Of a stretch of DNA of 34,572 nucleotides, positions 1-6,875 are shown one piece after another (within the stretch, counting starts at the first letter, position 1; the number at the start of each line of letters is the position of its first letter). This DNA comes from an uncultured Clostridia bacterium. Its GTDB lineage: Bacteria > Bacillota > Clostridia > TANB77 > CAG-508. A program made the translations under genes and the position numbers. Below the pieces are notes generated by a model. That model saw only the letters and a program-made list of their open reading frames with translations. It was not told where the DNA came from and did not search any database. The stretch covers positions 1-34,572 of the forward strand of contig CANQYM010000015.1 of assembly GCA_947628085.1 (NCBI GenBank). The letters run 5' to 3'.

Positions 1-75
1 AACACAGAAGTCAAGCTCCTTAGTGCCGAAGATACTTACGAGTTACCTTGTTGGGAAAATAGGAAGTCGCCAGTT
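1..75 (+). rRNA. rrf: 5S ribosomal RNA, 3' part (5' end outside the window)
   Basis: The first bases contain the conserved 5S segment AACACAGAAGTCAAGCTC, followed by a TTAGTGCCGA-like stretch and a final AGGAAGTCGCCAG-like 3' strand. This is the order expected for roughly the last two thirds of a bacterial 5S rRNA. The 5' end, and presumably the 16S and 23S genes, lie upstream of the window. The 3' boundary is approximate because it was placed by pattern and not by folding against the missing 5' strand. Confidence 0.85.
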
Positions 76-170
76 TTTTATGCCTTTTTACTCATTTGGG
101 AGTAAACTAATTTTAAAGAATTGAAAAATAAATTTAAAATGGTTATGTTCGAAACAGAAAAAGGTGCCAT

Positions 171-206
171 AAAAGAGTGCAAATATAATTGTGCTCTTTT
201 TCATTT
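171..206 (+). terminator. Intrinsic terminator of the rRNA operon
   Basis: A 12-bp stem (171-182 with 189-200, two G-U pairs) closes a 6-base loop, ATATAA, and runs directly into a T-rich tract (197-206). A smaller hairpin, TTTACTC with GAGTAAA (87-93 with 100-106), precedes it. Both follow the 5S rRNA, as expected for the end of an rrn operon. Confidence 0.8.
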
Positions 207-236
207 TTCAAACTTAAAATTATTTCTTCAACTTAG

Positions 237-394
237 AATTTATAGTATTCATATGTAACTTTAAAAGTGACGCGTAAGCGACCAACCGAAGCGTAAGCGG
301 AGGGCGATTGGAGCAATCTTCATATTATAAATTTTAAAAATGAAGATTGCTTTCGCCAAGTCACTTATAAAGTTACATATGAATACTATAAATT
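237..394. repeat. Palindromic intergenic repeat, copy 1 (inverted orientation)
   Basis: Two 27-base arms (237-263 and 368-394) are perfect reverse complements of each other. They enclose a core running from GTGAC (267) to GTCAC (364). The core holds a direct repeat GCGTAAGCG and an inner hairpin GCAATCTTC/GAAGATTGC. The core matches those at 15986-16082 and 33339-33433, but here it lies on the opposite strand. No transposase is present, so a MITE-like or REP-like non-autonomous element is the most natural class (inference). The rest of the gap, 395-489, shows only an AT-rich inverted repeat (436-443 with 450-457) before the next gene. Confidence 0.9.
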
Positions 395-489
395 TTAAAT
401 TAGAAAATAGAAAAAGTTAATAAAAAGGACTAAATATATTATTATAAGAAATAATATAAATATGTATATAAATTTTGAAAGGATTAATT

Positions 490-1365
490 TTGAAAAAATT
501 TTTAAGAAGTTTAAATGATTTTTTTATAAAATGTAGAGAAGATTTAGTAAGTGAATATGCAGCAGAATGTGCATATTTTACTTTTCTTTCGTTTATACCA
601 TTTATAATATTCCTTTTAAGCATAGTGCAATATATTAATATAAATCAGGAAACGGTTTTCTTTGCAATAAAAGAAGTAATTCCTTCTCATATGCAAGAAA
701 GTATATTAATGATAATTAATGAAATATATTCAAAATCATTAGGAACTATTTCTTTAGCAATTATTATAACACTTTGGTCTGCTGGACGTGGATTTTTTGC
801 TTTAACAAAAGGATTAAGAAAAATATATAAAGTCGAAAATGAGAAACCAAACTTAATTATAAGATTAGAAGGAACTTTATATATTTTAATTTTTATAGTT
901 GCTATAATTTTATTTTTAATAATTATGGTATTTGGAAATAAAATTCATAAATTAATATTAAATAAGTTTGGACAGATAAGTAATATATCATTATATATTT
1001 TAAATATTCGTTCAATATTTTTCTTGTTTGCAATGTTTTTTATTTTTTTAATGATATATAGATTTATACCAAGACATAAATTAAAAATTAAAACACAACT
1101 TCCAGGAGCAATTTTTGCTTCTATTTCATGGCATATAATATCATTAGTATTTTCTTTATATATAGATATATTTAATGTTTTTTCAAATACTTATGGAAGT
1201 TTGTCTTCAATAATACTAATAATGATGTGGCTTTATGTTTGTATGTATTTTATTTTAATGGGTGGAGAAATAAATATGCTATTAATAAATAAAAAGTATA
1301 AAGATATGAATTCAAAAAATGAATTAGTAAAGTATAAATCCAAAAAATTTAAATGGGAGAATTAA
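490..1365 (+). CDS. YihY/virulence factor BrkB family membrane protein
   Basis: The product is an integral membrane protein of about 291 residues. The N-terminal segment has the family pattern: an amphipathic start, then a conserved AAECAYFTFLSFIPF-like stretch entering the first membrane segment. Several further hydrophobic helices follow, with a typical SAGRGFFALTKGLRKIYKVE region and a late LPGAIFASISWHI region. I place the start at TTG 490, not TTG 475, because the ribosome-binding sequence AAAGGA (478-483) lies between the two. Function in this family is not settled: older RNase BN assignments are no longer accepted, and a transport or envelope role is usual. The gene stands alone, between repeat copy 1 and the promoter of pyk. 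Confidence 0.85.
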   Translation: MKKFLRSLNDFFIKCREDLVSEYAAECAYFTFLSFIPFIIFLLSIVQYININQETVFFAIKEVIPSHMQESILMIINEIYSKSLGTISLAIIITLWSAGRGFFALTKGLRKIYKVENEKPNLIIRLEGTLYILIFIVAIILFLIIMVFGNKIHKLILNKFGQISNISLYILNIRSIFFLFAMFFIFLMIYRFIPRHKLKIKTQLPGAIFASISWHIISLVFSLYIDIFNVFSNTYGSLSSIILIMMWLYVCMYFILMGGEINMLLINKKYKDMNSKNELVKYKSKKFKWEN

Positions 1366-1398
1366 CATAAAAAATTAAAACAATTTATGTAAAAACTA

Positions 1399-1428
1399 TT
1401 GAAATAAAATGATAATTTGTGTTATACT
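1399..1428 (+). promoter_or_regulatory. Sigma-A-type promoter for pyk
   Basis: TTGAAA (1399-1404) and TATACT (1423-1428) are separated by 18 bases and lie about 40 bases upstream of the pyruvate kinase start. Both boxes are close to consensus for the housekeeping sigma factor. Confidence 0.65.
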
Positions 1429-1465
1429 TAGCATTGGTTAAAATATCTTATAGGGGAGAAATAAA

Positions 1466-2902
1466 ATGAAATCAAATTTAAGAAAAACAAAAATAGTAGG
1501 TACTATTGGACCTTCTAGTGAAACAAGATTAGAAGAATTATTTGAAGCAGGATTAAATGTATGCAGAATTAATTATTCACATGGAAGCTATGATGAACAA
1601 GAATGGAAAACAAATAAAATAATAGAACTTAGAGAAAAATTAGATTTACCAATTCCAATGATTCTTGATATGCAAGGACCAGAAATAAGAACAGGAATGT
1701 TAGTTACAGGTAAAAATGAGAAAATTCCTTTAGAAACAGGTCAAAAATTTACTTTAGTAAATGAAGATATAATAGGAGATAAAGATAAAGTTTCTGTAAC
1801 TTATAAAGAATTATATAAAGATGTAGCTCCAGGAACAAAAATTTTAATAGATGATGGAGCAATTGAATTAAGAGTAGATGAAATAGTTGATAAAGATATA
1901 GTTTGTACAGTAGTTCATGGAAATCCTTTAGGAAGTAGAAAAACAATGAACTTACCAGGTACAATTATTCGTTTACCAGCTTTAAAAGAAAAAGATATTA
2001 ATGACTTAATCACAGCTTGTGAACATGATTATGATTTTGTTGCAATATCATTTGCTAGAAATGTAGATGATATTATGCAAGTTAGAAAAGTATTAGATGA
2101 ACATGGTGGTCAAGATATAAAAATAATTACAAAAGTAGAAAACGTAGAAGGTTTATCTAATATGGAAGAAATAGTAAAAAAAGCAGATGCTCAAATGATT
2201 GCTCGTGGTGATATGGCTACTGAAACAGATTTTACAGAACCACCAGTAATGCAGAAGAAATTTATAAAATTATGTAACAGAGTATTTAAACCAGCTATTA
2301 CAGCTACACAAATGTTAGAATCAATGACACATAATCCATTACCAACTAGAGCTGAAGCATCAGATGTTGCAAATGCTATATATGATAGAACAAGTGCAAT
2401 AATGCTATCTGGAGAATGTGCAATGGGAGAATATCCTCTTGAATGTGTTCAAGCAATGGATAAAATAGCAAGAAGAGTAGAACCAGAAATAAATTATTGG
2501 AAAAGATTTGATGATAAAGATAAAATTGTATTAGATAGCTTGGAAGAAAACATTACTTATTCAACTTGTATAATAGCTAAAAATACAAATGCAGATGCAA
2601 TTGTTTCATATACTCATACAGGAGACTCTGCAAGAAGACTATCAGGAATGGGAGCTGGTTGTCCAATTTTAGCAATTACAGATAGTAAAAGAACATTCCG
2701 TCAATTAGGACTAGCTTGGAATGTACATCCAGTATATGTAGATCCAAAAGATTCTATAGATAATACTGTTGAAGCAGGATTAGACAAATTAAAAGAAAAA
2801 GGAATACTAGAGCCAGGAGATAGAGTTGTTATCGTTGGTGGTAAAAACTATGTAAAGAATGCTAAAGCAAGTAAAATGATTGGTGGATATGTAGAAATTT
2901 AG
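1466..2902 (+). CDS. pyk: Pyruvate kinase
   Basis: Catalyses the last step of glycolysis, transfer of phosphate from phosphoenolpyruvate to ADP, in the cytoplasm. The 478-residue sequence opens with the family signature RKTKIVGTIGPSS and carries the active-site segment ITKVENVEGLSNMEEI with its catalytic lysine. It also has the MIARGDMATE metal and substrate loop and the ATQMLESM segment. The C-terminal allosteric domain ends in RVVIVGGKNY. It lacks the extra PEP-utilising domain found at the C-terminus of many Bacillus enzymes, so it is the short form. The start is ATG after the SD sequence AGGGGAGA. It is flanked by its own promoter and terminator, so it is probably monocistronic. Confidence 0.97.
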   Translation: MKSNLRKTKIVGTIGPSSETRLEELFEAGLNVCRINYSHGSYDEQEWKTNKIIELREKLDLPIPMILDMQGPEIRTGMLVTGKNEKIPLETGQKFTLVNEDIIGDKDKVSVTYKELYKDVAPGTKILIDDGAIELRVDEIVDKDIVCTVVHGNPLGSRKTMNLPGTIIRLPALKEKDINDLITACEHDYDFVAISFARNVDDIMQVRKVLDEHGGQDIKIITKVENVEGLSNMEEIVKKADAQMIARGDMATETDFTEPPVMQKKFIKLCNRVFKPAITATQMLESMTHNPLPTRAEASDVANAIYDRTSAIMLSGECAMGEYPLECVQAMDKIARRVEPEINYWKRFDDKDKIVLDSLEENITYSTCIIAKNTNADAIVSYTHTGDSARRLSGMGAGCPILAITDSKRTFRQLGLAWNVHPVYVDPKDSIDNTVEAGLDKLKEKGILEPGDRVVIVGGKNYVKNAKASKMIGGYVEI

Positions 2903-2920
2903 TAAATAATTTAGTAAATA

Positions 2921-2958
2921 AAAACCTTTAAATATTTTTAATATTTAAAGGTTTTTTT
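2921..2958 (+). terminator. Intrinsic terminator of pyk
   Basis: A 16-bp perfect stem (2921-2936 with 2940-2955) closes a 3-base loop and ends in a T tract to 2958, 18 bases after the pyk stop. Confidence 0.9.
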
Positions 2959-3012
2959 ATGAATAAATTCTCGAAAGTATTGACATACTAGTAATATAAA
3001 AATTTTAAAAAA

Positions 3013-3039
3013 TTAGCACTCGACACTTGACATTGCTAA
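3013..3039 (+). promoter_or_regulatory. CIRCE-like HrcA operator (degenerate right half)
   Basis: The left half TTAGCACTC (3013-3021) is exact. After a 9-base spacer the right half is CATTGCTAA (3031-3039), matching the CIRCE half-site GAGTGCTAA at seven of nine positions. It overlaps the -35 box of the hsp20 promoter, the usual place for repression by HrcA. That HrcA binds here is inferred from the family; the hrcA gene is not in this window. Confidence 0.75.
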
Positions 3040-3054
3040 AATAAGTGATATAAT
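3027..3054 (+). promoter_or_regulatory. Sigma-A-type promoter for hsp20
   Basis: TTGACA (3027-3032), a 16-base spacer, and TATAAT (3049-3054), both consensus boxes. The -35 box sits inside the CIRCE-like element. Transcription would leave an untranslated leader of about 130 bases. Confidence 0.75.
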
Positions 3055-3086
3055 TATATCGTAAAAAGAAAAAAGTACTTTTAATA

Positions 3087-3157
3087 TAGGTTTTCTAAAA
3101 GCTAGCAATTGAAAGCCTAAATTATGTGCTACCATACAAAGTGGTGTCAACACATAA
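3087..3157 (+). promoter_or_regulatory. Structured 5' leader of hsp20 (two stem-loops)
   Basis: Stem-loop 1 pairs TAGGTTTTC (3087-3095) with GAAAGCCTA (3111-3119), nine pairs including one G-U. Stem-loop 2 pairs TTATGTG (3122-3128) with CACATAA (3151-3157) and has an inner ACCA/TGGT stem. The SD sequence (AAAGGAG, 3175-3181) lies just downstream. A thermosensor or mRNA-stability role is possible because many small heat-shock genes have one, but no direct pairing with the SD was found by eye. It matches no leader family that I recognise. Confidence 0.45.
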
Positions 3158-3189
3158 AACAATTAATTTTTATAAAGGAGTGATTTATT

Positions 3190-3606
3190 ATGATGATGAT
3201 ACCAAGAAAAAGAAATGAATTTGATTTATTTGATGACATGTTTATGGACCCATTTTTTGAAAGAAAAGAAACAAGATTAATGAAAACAGATATTAGAGAA
3301 AAAGGAAACAATTACATTATAGATGTTGACTTACCAGGATATGAAAAAGAAGATATTGATATTGAAATGGAAAAAGGCTATTTAAAAATTACAGCAAAAA
3401 CAGATAAATCAGTAGAAGATTCAGACGAAGAAAAATATATTCATAGAGAAAGATATTATGGAGAATGTTCTAGAAGCTTTTATGTTGGAGAAAATATAAA
3501 AGAAGAAGATATAAAAGCATCTTTCAAAAATGGAATCTTAACTTTAACATTTCCAAAAGAAGCACCAAAACAACTTGAAGAGAAAAAGAAGATACAAATT
3601 GATTAA
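3190..3606 (+). CDS. Hsp20/alpha-crystallin family small heat-shock protein
   Basis: An ATP-independent chaperone of 138 residues that holds unfolding proteins in large oligomers. The N-terminal arm is short (FDDMFMDPFF-like). The alpha-crystallin domain spans about residues 33-125, with DVDLPGYEKEDIDIE and the late FKNGILTLTFPKE signature. The C-terminal tail has the IQI anchor (I-x-I) used for oligomer contacts. The start ATG follows a strong SD, AAAGGAG; two more ATG codons follow at once, so the first residue is slightly uncertain. Heat induction is expected from the CIRCE-like operator, and its leader and terminator make it a single-gene unit. Confidence 0.95.
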   Translation: MMMIPRKRNEFDLFDDMFMDPFFERKETRLMKTDIREKGNNYIIDVDLPGYEKEDIDIEMEKGYLKITAKTDKSVEDSDEEKYIHRERYYGECSRSFYVGENIKEEDIKASFKNGILTLTFPKEAPKQLEEKKKIQID

Positions 3607-3617
3607 TTAACTATAAA

Positions 3618-3654
3618 AAAGTAGTCAAAATTTTACATTTTGACTACTTTTTTT
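3618..3654 (+). terminator. Intrinsic terminator of hsp20
   Basis: The stem AAAGTAGTCAAAA (3618-3630) pairs perfectly with 3638-3650, with a 7-base loop and a T run to 3654. Confidence 0.9.
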
Positions 3655-3663
3655 CTGTTTTAT

Positions 3664-3692
3664 TTGAAAAAACTAGCATACCGTGCTATAAT
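3664..3692 (+). promoter_or_regulatory. Promoter of the metallo-beta-lactamase gene with an internal palindrome
   Basis: TTGAAA (3664-3669), 17 bases, TATAAT (3687-3692). The spacer holds an inverted repeat, TAGCA-taccg-TGCTA (3674-3688), that overlaps the first two bases of the -10 box, a classical operator position. No regulator is encoded next to it, so the binding protein is unknown. Confidence 0.7.
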
Positions 3693-3700
3693 ACAGATAC

Positions 3701-3800
3701 GCTTTGATTACAAATAAAGGACTAGACTAGCCCTTTGTAATGAAAGAATAGACGTTTTGTATTCAAAGCATAGAAATAAAGCTACTTGCCCGCGTGGCAA
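3701..3800 (+). promoter_or_regulatory. Folded 5' leader of the metallo-beta-lactamase gene
   Basis: The leader of about 138 bases can form a closed domain. An outer stem GCTTTGA (3701-3707) pairs with TCAAAGC (3763-3769). Inside it TTACAAA (3708-3714) pairs with TTTGTAA (3734-3740), and GAATA (3746-3750) with TATTC (3760-3764), the last competing slightly with the outer stem. A second hairpin TTGCC-CGCGT-GGCAA (3786-3800) follows before the SD. This looks like a cis-regulatory RNA or small RNA; I do not recognise a named riboswitch class. Confidence 0.45.
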
Positions 3801-3837
3801 AATAAACTAACGACTTAAAGATTGGAGAGGGTAATTT

Positions 3838-5430
3838 ATGAAGAGTAGTGATTTCAAGGCCTACTTATCTGCCTATCATAATGAGGTAACAGGATCAAGA
3901 ATTTTACTTGGAATCTCATTTCCAGATGGCAAAGAGTATCGGCTATTAATTGACTGTGGGTATTTTCAAGAGGTTCAGTATCGGTATTTAAACTATGTGG
4001 ATGACTTAGATCCTACAACAATTGATGCAATCCTGATAACGCACAACCACATTGATCATACTGGGCTTCTTCCAAAGATGGTAAAGCAAGGCTATAGGAA
4101 TCCCATCTATATGACAGAAATTACCAAAGAACTTCTGCCAAGATTTTTGATGGATTCCGCGGATCAACAAGAAGACAATGCAAAGTACCTTCAAGACAAG
4201 TTTCCTGGTGATGAGTGGAAATTTAATGTTCTGTATCATCGCGAAAATGTTGATAGAACAATTAAACTATGTCGTGGCGTGAAGTATCAGAAAACTTTGG
4301 AGATTCTTCCTGGAGTTAAAGTGACGTTTTTCGTAAACGGACACATTTTGGGAGCTTCAATGATTCTGGTACAGTGCACAGCGTACTCAAGAAAACCTCT
4401 GAACTTCCTATTTACAGGGGACTACCGGCTTAAGAATCCATTTTATAAAGTTCCAGAACTGCCTAACTGGCTTAAAAAGATGGAGCTAATCATGGTTCAT
4501 GAGTCAACTTATGGAACTACCGATTCTAGCAATATAAAGGTATGTTTTAAAAGACATCTTCTGGAAGGATTTGAAAGAGGTCAGGACATTTTGATTGGTG
4601 CTTTTGCGCAAGCAAGGATGCAGGAGATTCTATTCGAACTGAAGAAAATGCAAGATGAAGGTCTAATTCCTGAGGAATACAAAATCTATGTAGATGGTCC
4701 TTTAGGAATAAAAACCAATTTGGCATATGAAGAAATCTTAAAGACTTTTAGCCCTGAAAATAGTAACTTCATGCCAAAGGACATTCAGATTGTAGATCCA
4801 AGATCAAGAGATAATTTTTTCAGTCTTGAAGGAAAGAAGATCCTCATAACAACTTCTGGAATGCTATCAAATGGACCGGCAAAAAACTATGTTCCAATGT
4901 TTATTGAGAGGGAGAATGCTATGATTCATCTAACAGGTTATGCTGCAGAGGAAACTTTAGCAAGAAACCTACTTGATGCAAAAAGAGCGGAAACGATTCA
5001 GATTGGTAGCAAGCCATATCAGAAGCGAGCAGTGATTAAAACAACACGTGAAAAAACTTCGCATGCAACAAGAGACGAAATGCTTGGATTCATAAACCAG
5101 TTTACAAATATTGTTTTCCTAGCAGTTAACCATGGAGCAAGCGAGGTAGAAAGCGACTTTGAAGAAACAATTTTAAGCCAATGCCCACGCATTCAAAGAG
5201 TTGACATTTTAAACAGAGACTACGTTTACTGTATTTATCAATTTGGAAACGAAGAAGATAAATTCAGCAATGTCATTGTGAAAAGAATGCCAGCTAAAAT
5301 GCAAGTTCTTTCGCCTAAAGACAGAAACTATAGAAAACAGAAGCAAAAACAAAAGCGAAAGAGTAGGCATGAGGAAAGGGTCATGAAAAAGGCAGCCAAG
5401 AGAAAATTAAAGCAAAAAAATCAATTCTAA
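3838..5430 (+). CDS. MBL-fold / beta-CASP ribonuclease-like protein (CPSF/Ysh1 type)
   Basis: This is a 530-residue predicted zinc-dependent RNA nuclease. The metallo-beta-lactamase domain shows the metal motif H69-x-H71-x-D73-H74, then H169 in GHILGAS and D195 in FTGDYR, with E222 in the VHESTYG motif that begins the beta-CASP domain. Later motifs ITTSGMLSNGPAKNYV, HLTGY and VNHGASE are those of the CPSF73-like RNA-specificity region. The last 40 or so residues are very basic (KQKQKQKRKSR and onward), as for nucleic-acid binding. The gene is unlike its neighbours: 4081-4140 counts 23 G+C in 60, and CGG, CGC and CTG codons occur that are rare around it. With its private promoter, leader and terminator this suggests horizontal acquisition (inference). 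The SD GGAGAGG supports ATG 3838. Confidence 0.88.
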   Translation: MKSSDFKAYLSAYHNEVTGSRILLGISFPDGKEYRLLIDCGYFQEVQYRYLNYVDDLDPTTIDAILITHNHIDHTGLLPKMVKQGYRNPIYMTEITKELLPRFLMDSADQQEDNAKYLQDKFPGDEWKFNVLYHRENVDRTIKLCRGVKYQKTLEILPGVKVTFFVNGHILGASMILVQCTAYSRKPLNFLFTGDYRLKNPFYKVPELPNWLKKMELIMVHESTYGTTDSSNIKVCFKRHLLEGFERGQDILIGAFAQARMQEILFELKKMQDEGLIPEEYKIYVDGPLGIKTNLAYEEILKTFSPENSNFMPKDIQIVDPRSRDNFFSLEGKKILITTSGMLSNGPAKNYVPMFIERENAMIHLTGYAAEETLARNLLDAKRAETIQIGSKPYQKRAVIKTTREKTSHATRDEMLGFINQFTNIVFLAVNHGASEVESDFEETILSQCPRIQRVDILNRDYVYCIYQFGNEEDKFSNVIVKRMPAKMQVLSPKDRNYRKQKQKQKRKSRHEERVMKKAAKRKLKQKNQF

Positions 5431-5487
5431 TTTATCACACAATCATTCAAAAAAACATCAAATTTCTATGCAAAAGCAAGACTCTAA

Positions 5488-5527
5488 CCCCGGCAGTTCT
5501 GACTGCCGGGGAATTTCTTTTTTTTTG
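5488..5527 (+). terminator. Strong intrinsic terminator after the MBL gene
   Basis: A G+C-rich 10-bp stem, CCCCGGCAGT (5488-5497) with ACTGCCGGGG (5502-5511), closes the loop TCTG and is followed by a long T-rich tract to 5527. It is much more G+C-rich than the other terminators in the window. Confidence 0.95.
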
Positions 5528-5537
5528 TTTAAAAAAA

Positions 5538-5553
5538 GTTAGATTAATCTAAC
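5538..5553 (+). promoter_or_regulatory. Palindromic operator 1 upstream of the suf-locus promoter
   Basis: GTTAGATTAATCTAAC is a perfect 16-bp palindrome, extended by A and T runs on each side to a 26-bp perfect inverted repeat (5533-5558). It ends six bases before the -35 box. The layout TTAG-N6-CTAA resembles DtxR/IdeR-family boxes, and the gene just downstream encodes such a regulator. Because of the T run it could also act as a weak terminator hairpin. Confidence 0.65.
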
Positions 5554-5559
5554 TTTTTA

Positions 5560-5588
5560 TTGACAATATAGCACATATGTTATATAAT
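5560..5588 (+). promoter_or_regulatory. Sigma-A-type promoter of the regulator-suf operon
   Basis: Consensus TTGACA (5560-5565), a 17-base spacer and consensus TATAAT (5583-5588). It lies between two palindromes of identical size, so it appears tightly controlled. Confidence 0.85.
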
Positions 5589-5604
5589 GTTAACCGAGGC
5601 TAAC
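5589..5604 (+). promoter_or_regulatory. Palindromic operator 2 over the transcription start
   Basis: GTTAACCGAGGCTAAC has the same GTTA-N8-TAAC frame and 16-bp length as operator 1, with one unmatched pair in the arms. It abuts the -10 box and covers the expected start point, so a bound protein would block initiation. The match in form to the upstream palindrome suggests one regulator binds both. Confidence 0.6.
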
Positions 5605-5620
5605 AAAAAGGAGAAAAAGT

Positions 5621-6079
5621 ATGATATCAAATGCGTTAGAAGAATATTTAAAAAATATGTATATTTTGCAAAAACAAAATAATGAAATACGTGTAACAGA
5701 TATTGCAAATAAAATGAATTGTTCTAAGCCTAGTGTAAATAAGGCTTTAAATAATTTAAAAGAAGAAAAGCTAATAAATTATGAAACTTATGGAAGAATA
5801 GAATTAACAAAAGAAGGAGAAAACTTAGCTAAAAAAATATTAGCAGCTTATGATATTGGATATGTATTTTTTAAAGATGTTCTAGGTTTAAATGAGGAAA
5901 AAGCTTGTAGTGAAGCCGAAAAATTAAAGTCAGCTTTAGAAGATGAAACAATAAATAATTTAGCAAAATACGTTCATAAAGTATTAGATTTTAATGATTT
6001 AGAATGTGGTTATGATATAAATAAAGAAAAATGCAGATCTTGTGCAAGAATTTCTTTAAAAGGAAAAAGTATAAAATAA
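5621..6079 (+). CDS. DtxR-like winged-helix regulator with a C-terminal cysteine cluster
   Basis: The first 70 residues are a DtxR/MntR-type winged helix (EEYLKNMYILQ start, recognition helix near SKPSVNKALNNL, wing ending ELTKEGENLA). A dimerisation helical region follows. The metal site differs from the family: where DtxR has C-x2-E-H, here C96 is followed by S-E-A-E, so the key Glu and His are missing. The C-terminus carries C129-x8-C138-x2-C141, which with C96 makes four cysteines able to hold an iron-sulfur cluster or zinc (inference). It heads the suf run, 19 bases before sufC, under a promoter with two matching palindromes, so it is probably the autoregulated repressor of iron-sulfur assembly. 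It has 152 residues and no SH3-like third domain. Confidence 0.85.
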   Translation: MISNALEEYLKNMYILQKQNNEIRVTDIANKMNCSKPSVNKALNNLKEEKLINYETYGRIELTKEGENLAKKILAAYDIGYVFFKDVLGLNEEKACSEAEKLKSALEDETINNLAKYVHKVLDFNDLECGYDINKEKCRSCARISLKGKSIK

Positions 6080-6098
6080 AAAATTGAAAGGATATATT

Positions 6099-6836
6099 AT
6101 GAGTAAACTATTAGAAATTAAAAATTTATTTGTAAATGCGGGAGAAAAAGAAATTTTAAAAGGAATAAATTTAAAAATAAATGCAGGAGAAATTCATGTA
6201 ATAATGGGCCCTAATGGTTCTGGTAAAACAACTACAGCAAATGCTATTTTGAATAATCCGCTATATCAAAAAAAATCAGGAGAAATTATTTTCGAGGGTG
6301 AGAATATAAATGATTTAAAAACAGACGAAATAGCTAGAAGAGGAATATTTATGTCTTTTCAATTGCCAGAAGAAATACCAGGAGTTTCAGTAACAAACTT
6401 TTTAAAATATGCTAAAAGCAAAGTAACTGGAAAACCTGTTAAAATTTTTGAATTTAAAAATGAATTAAAAACATATATGGACGAATTAAAAATGAATCCA
6501 AAAAATATGGATAGAAGCTTAAATGTTGGATTTTCTGGTGGAGAGAAAAAGAAAAATGAAATTTTGCAATTACTTGTGCTAAATCCAAAACTTGCAATTT
6601 TAGATGAAACAGATTCAGGATTAGATGTAGATGCAATTAAAACTGTTTCAAAAGGTATAGAAATATTTAAAACAAAAGAAAATTCTGTTTTAATAATAAC
6701 ACACAACACTAAAATACTTCATAGCTTAAAACCAGATTATGTGCATGTTTTAGTAGACGGAAAAATAGTAAAAACAGGAGATGCAAGTTTAGCAAAAGAA
6801 ATTGAAGAAAATGGATATGAACAATATAAAAAATAA
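6099..6836 (+). CDS. sufC: Fe-S cluster assembly ATPase SufC
   Basis: ABC-type ATPase that powers the SufBCD scaffold, in the cytoplasm and not in a membrane transporter. Visible motifs are Walker A GPNGSGKTT, the Q-loop region FQLPEEIPGV, the signature SGGEKKK typical of SufC, Walker B LAILDETDSGLD, and the switch histidine in IITHN. Length is 245 residues, normal for the family. The start is ATG 6099 with SD GAAAGGA at 6086-6092; an in-frame TTG at 6084 would place the SD inside the gene. It is the second gene of the operon, followed after 39 bases by sufB. Confidence 0.97.
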   Translation: MSKLLEIKNLFVNAGEKEILKGINLKINAGEIHVIMGPNGSGKTTTANAILNNPLYQKKSGEIIFEGENINDLKTDEIARRGIFMSFQLPEEIPGVSVTNFLKYAKSKVTGKPVKIFEFKNELKTYMDELKMNPKNMDRSLNVGFSGGEKKKNEILQLLVLNPKLAILDETDSGLDVDAIKTVSKGIEIFKTKENSVLIITHNTKILHSLKPDYVHVLVDGKIVKTGDASLAKEIEENGYEQYKK

Positions 6837-6875
6837 TTTATTAAATTTCGTAGATGAAAGGAAAGCAAAATCTTT

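Noticed and set aside
237..394. The palindromic repeats as a CRISPR array
   Set aside because: There are single dispersed copies with no regular spacers and no cas genes.
475..489. TTG 475 as the start of the YihY-family gene
   Set aside because: The SD sequence AAAGGA (478-483) would lie inside the gene; TTG 490 is correctly spaced.
1749..1964. A minus-strand frame inside pyk
   Set aside because: A Leu/Tyr-rich shadow of the pyruvate kinase gene without an SD or family pattern.
2980..3000. A second promoter upstream of hsp20 starting at TTGACA 2980
   Set aside because: The only good -10-like box is nine bases away, too close to pair with it.
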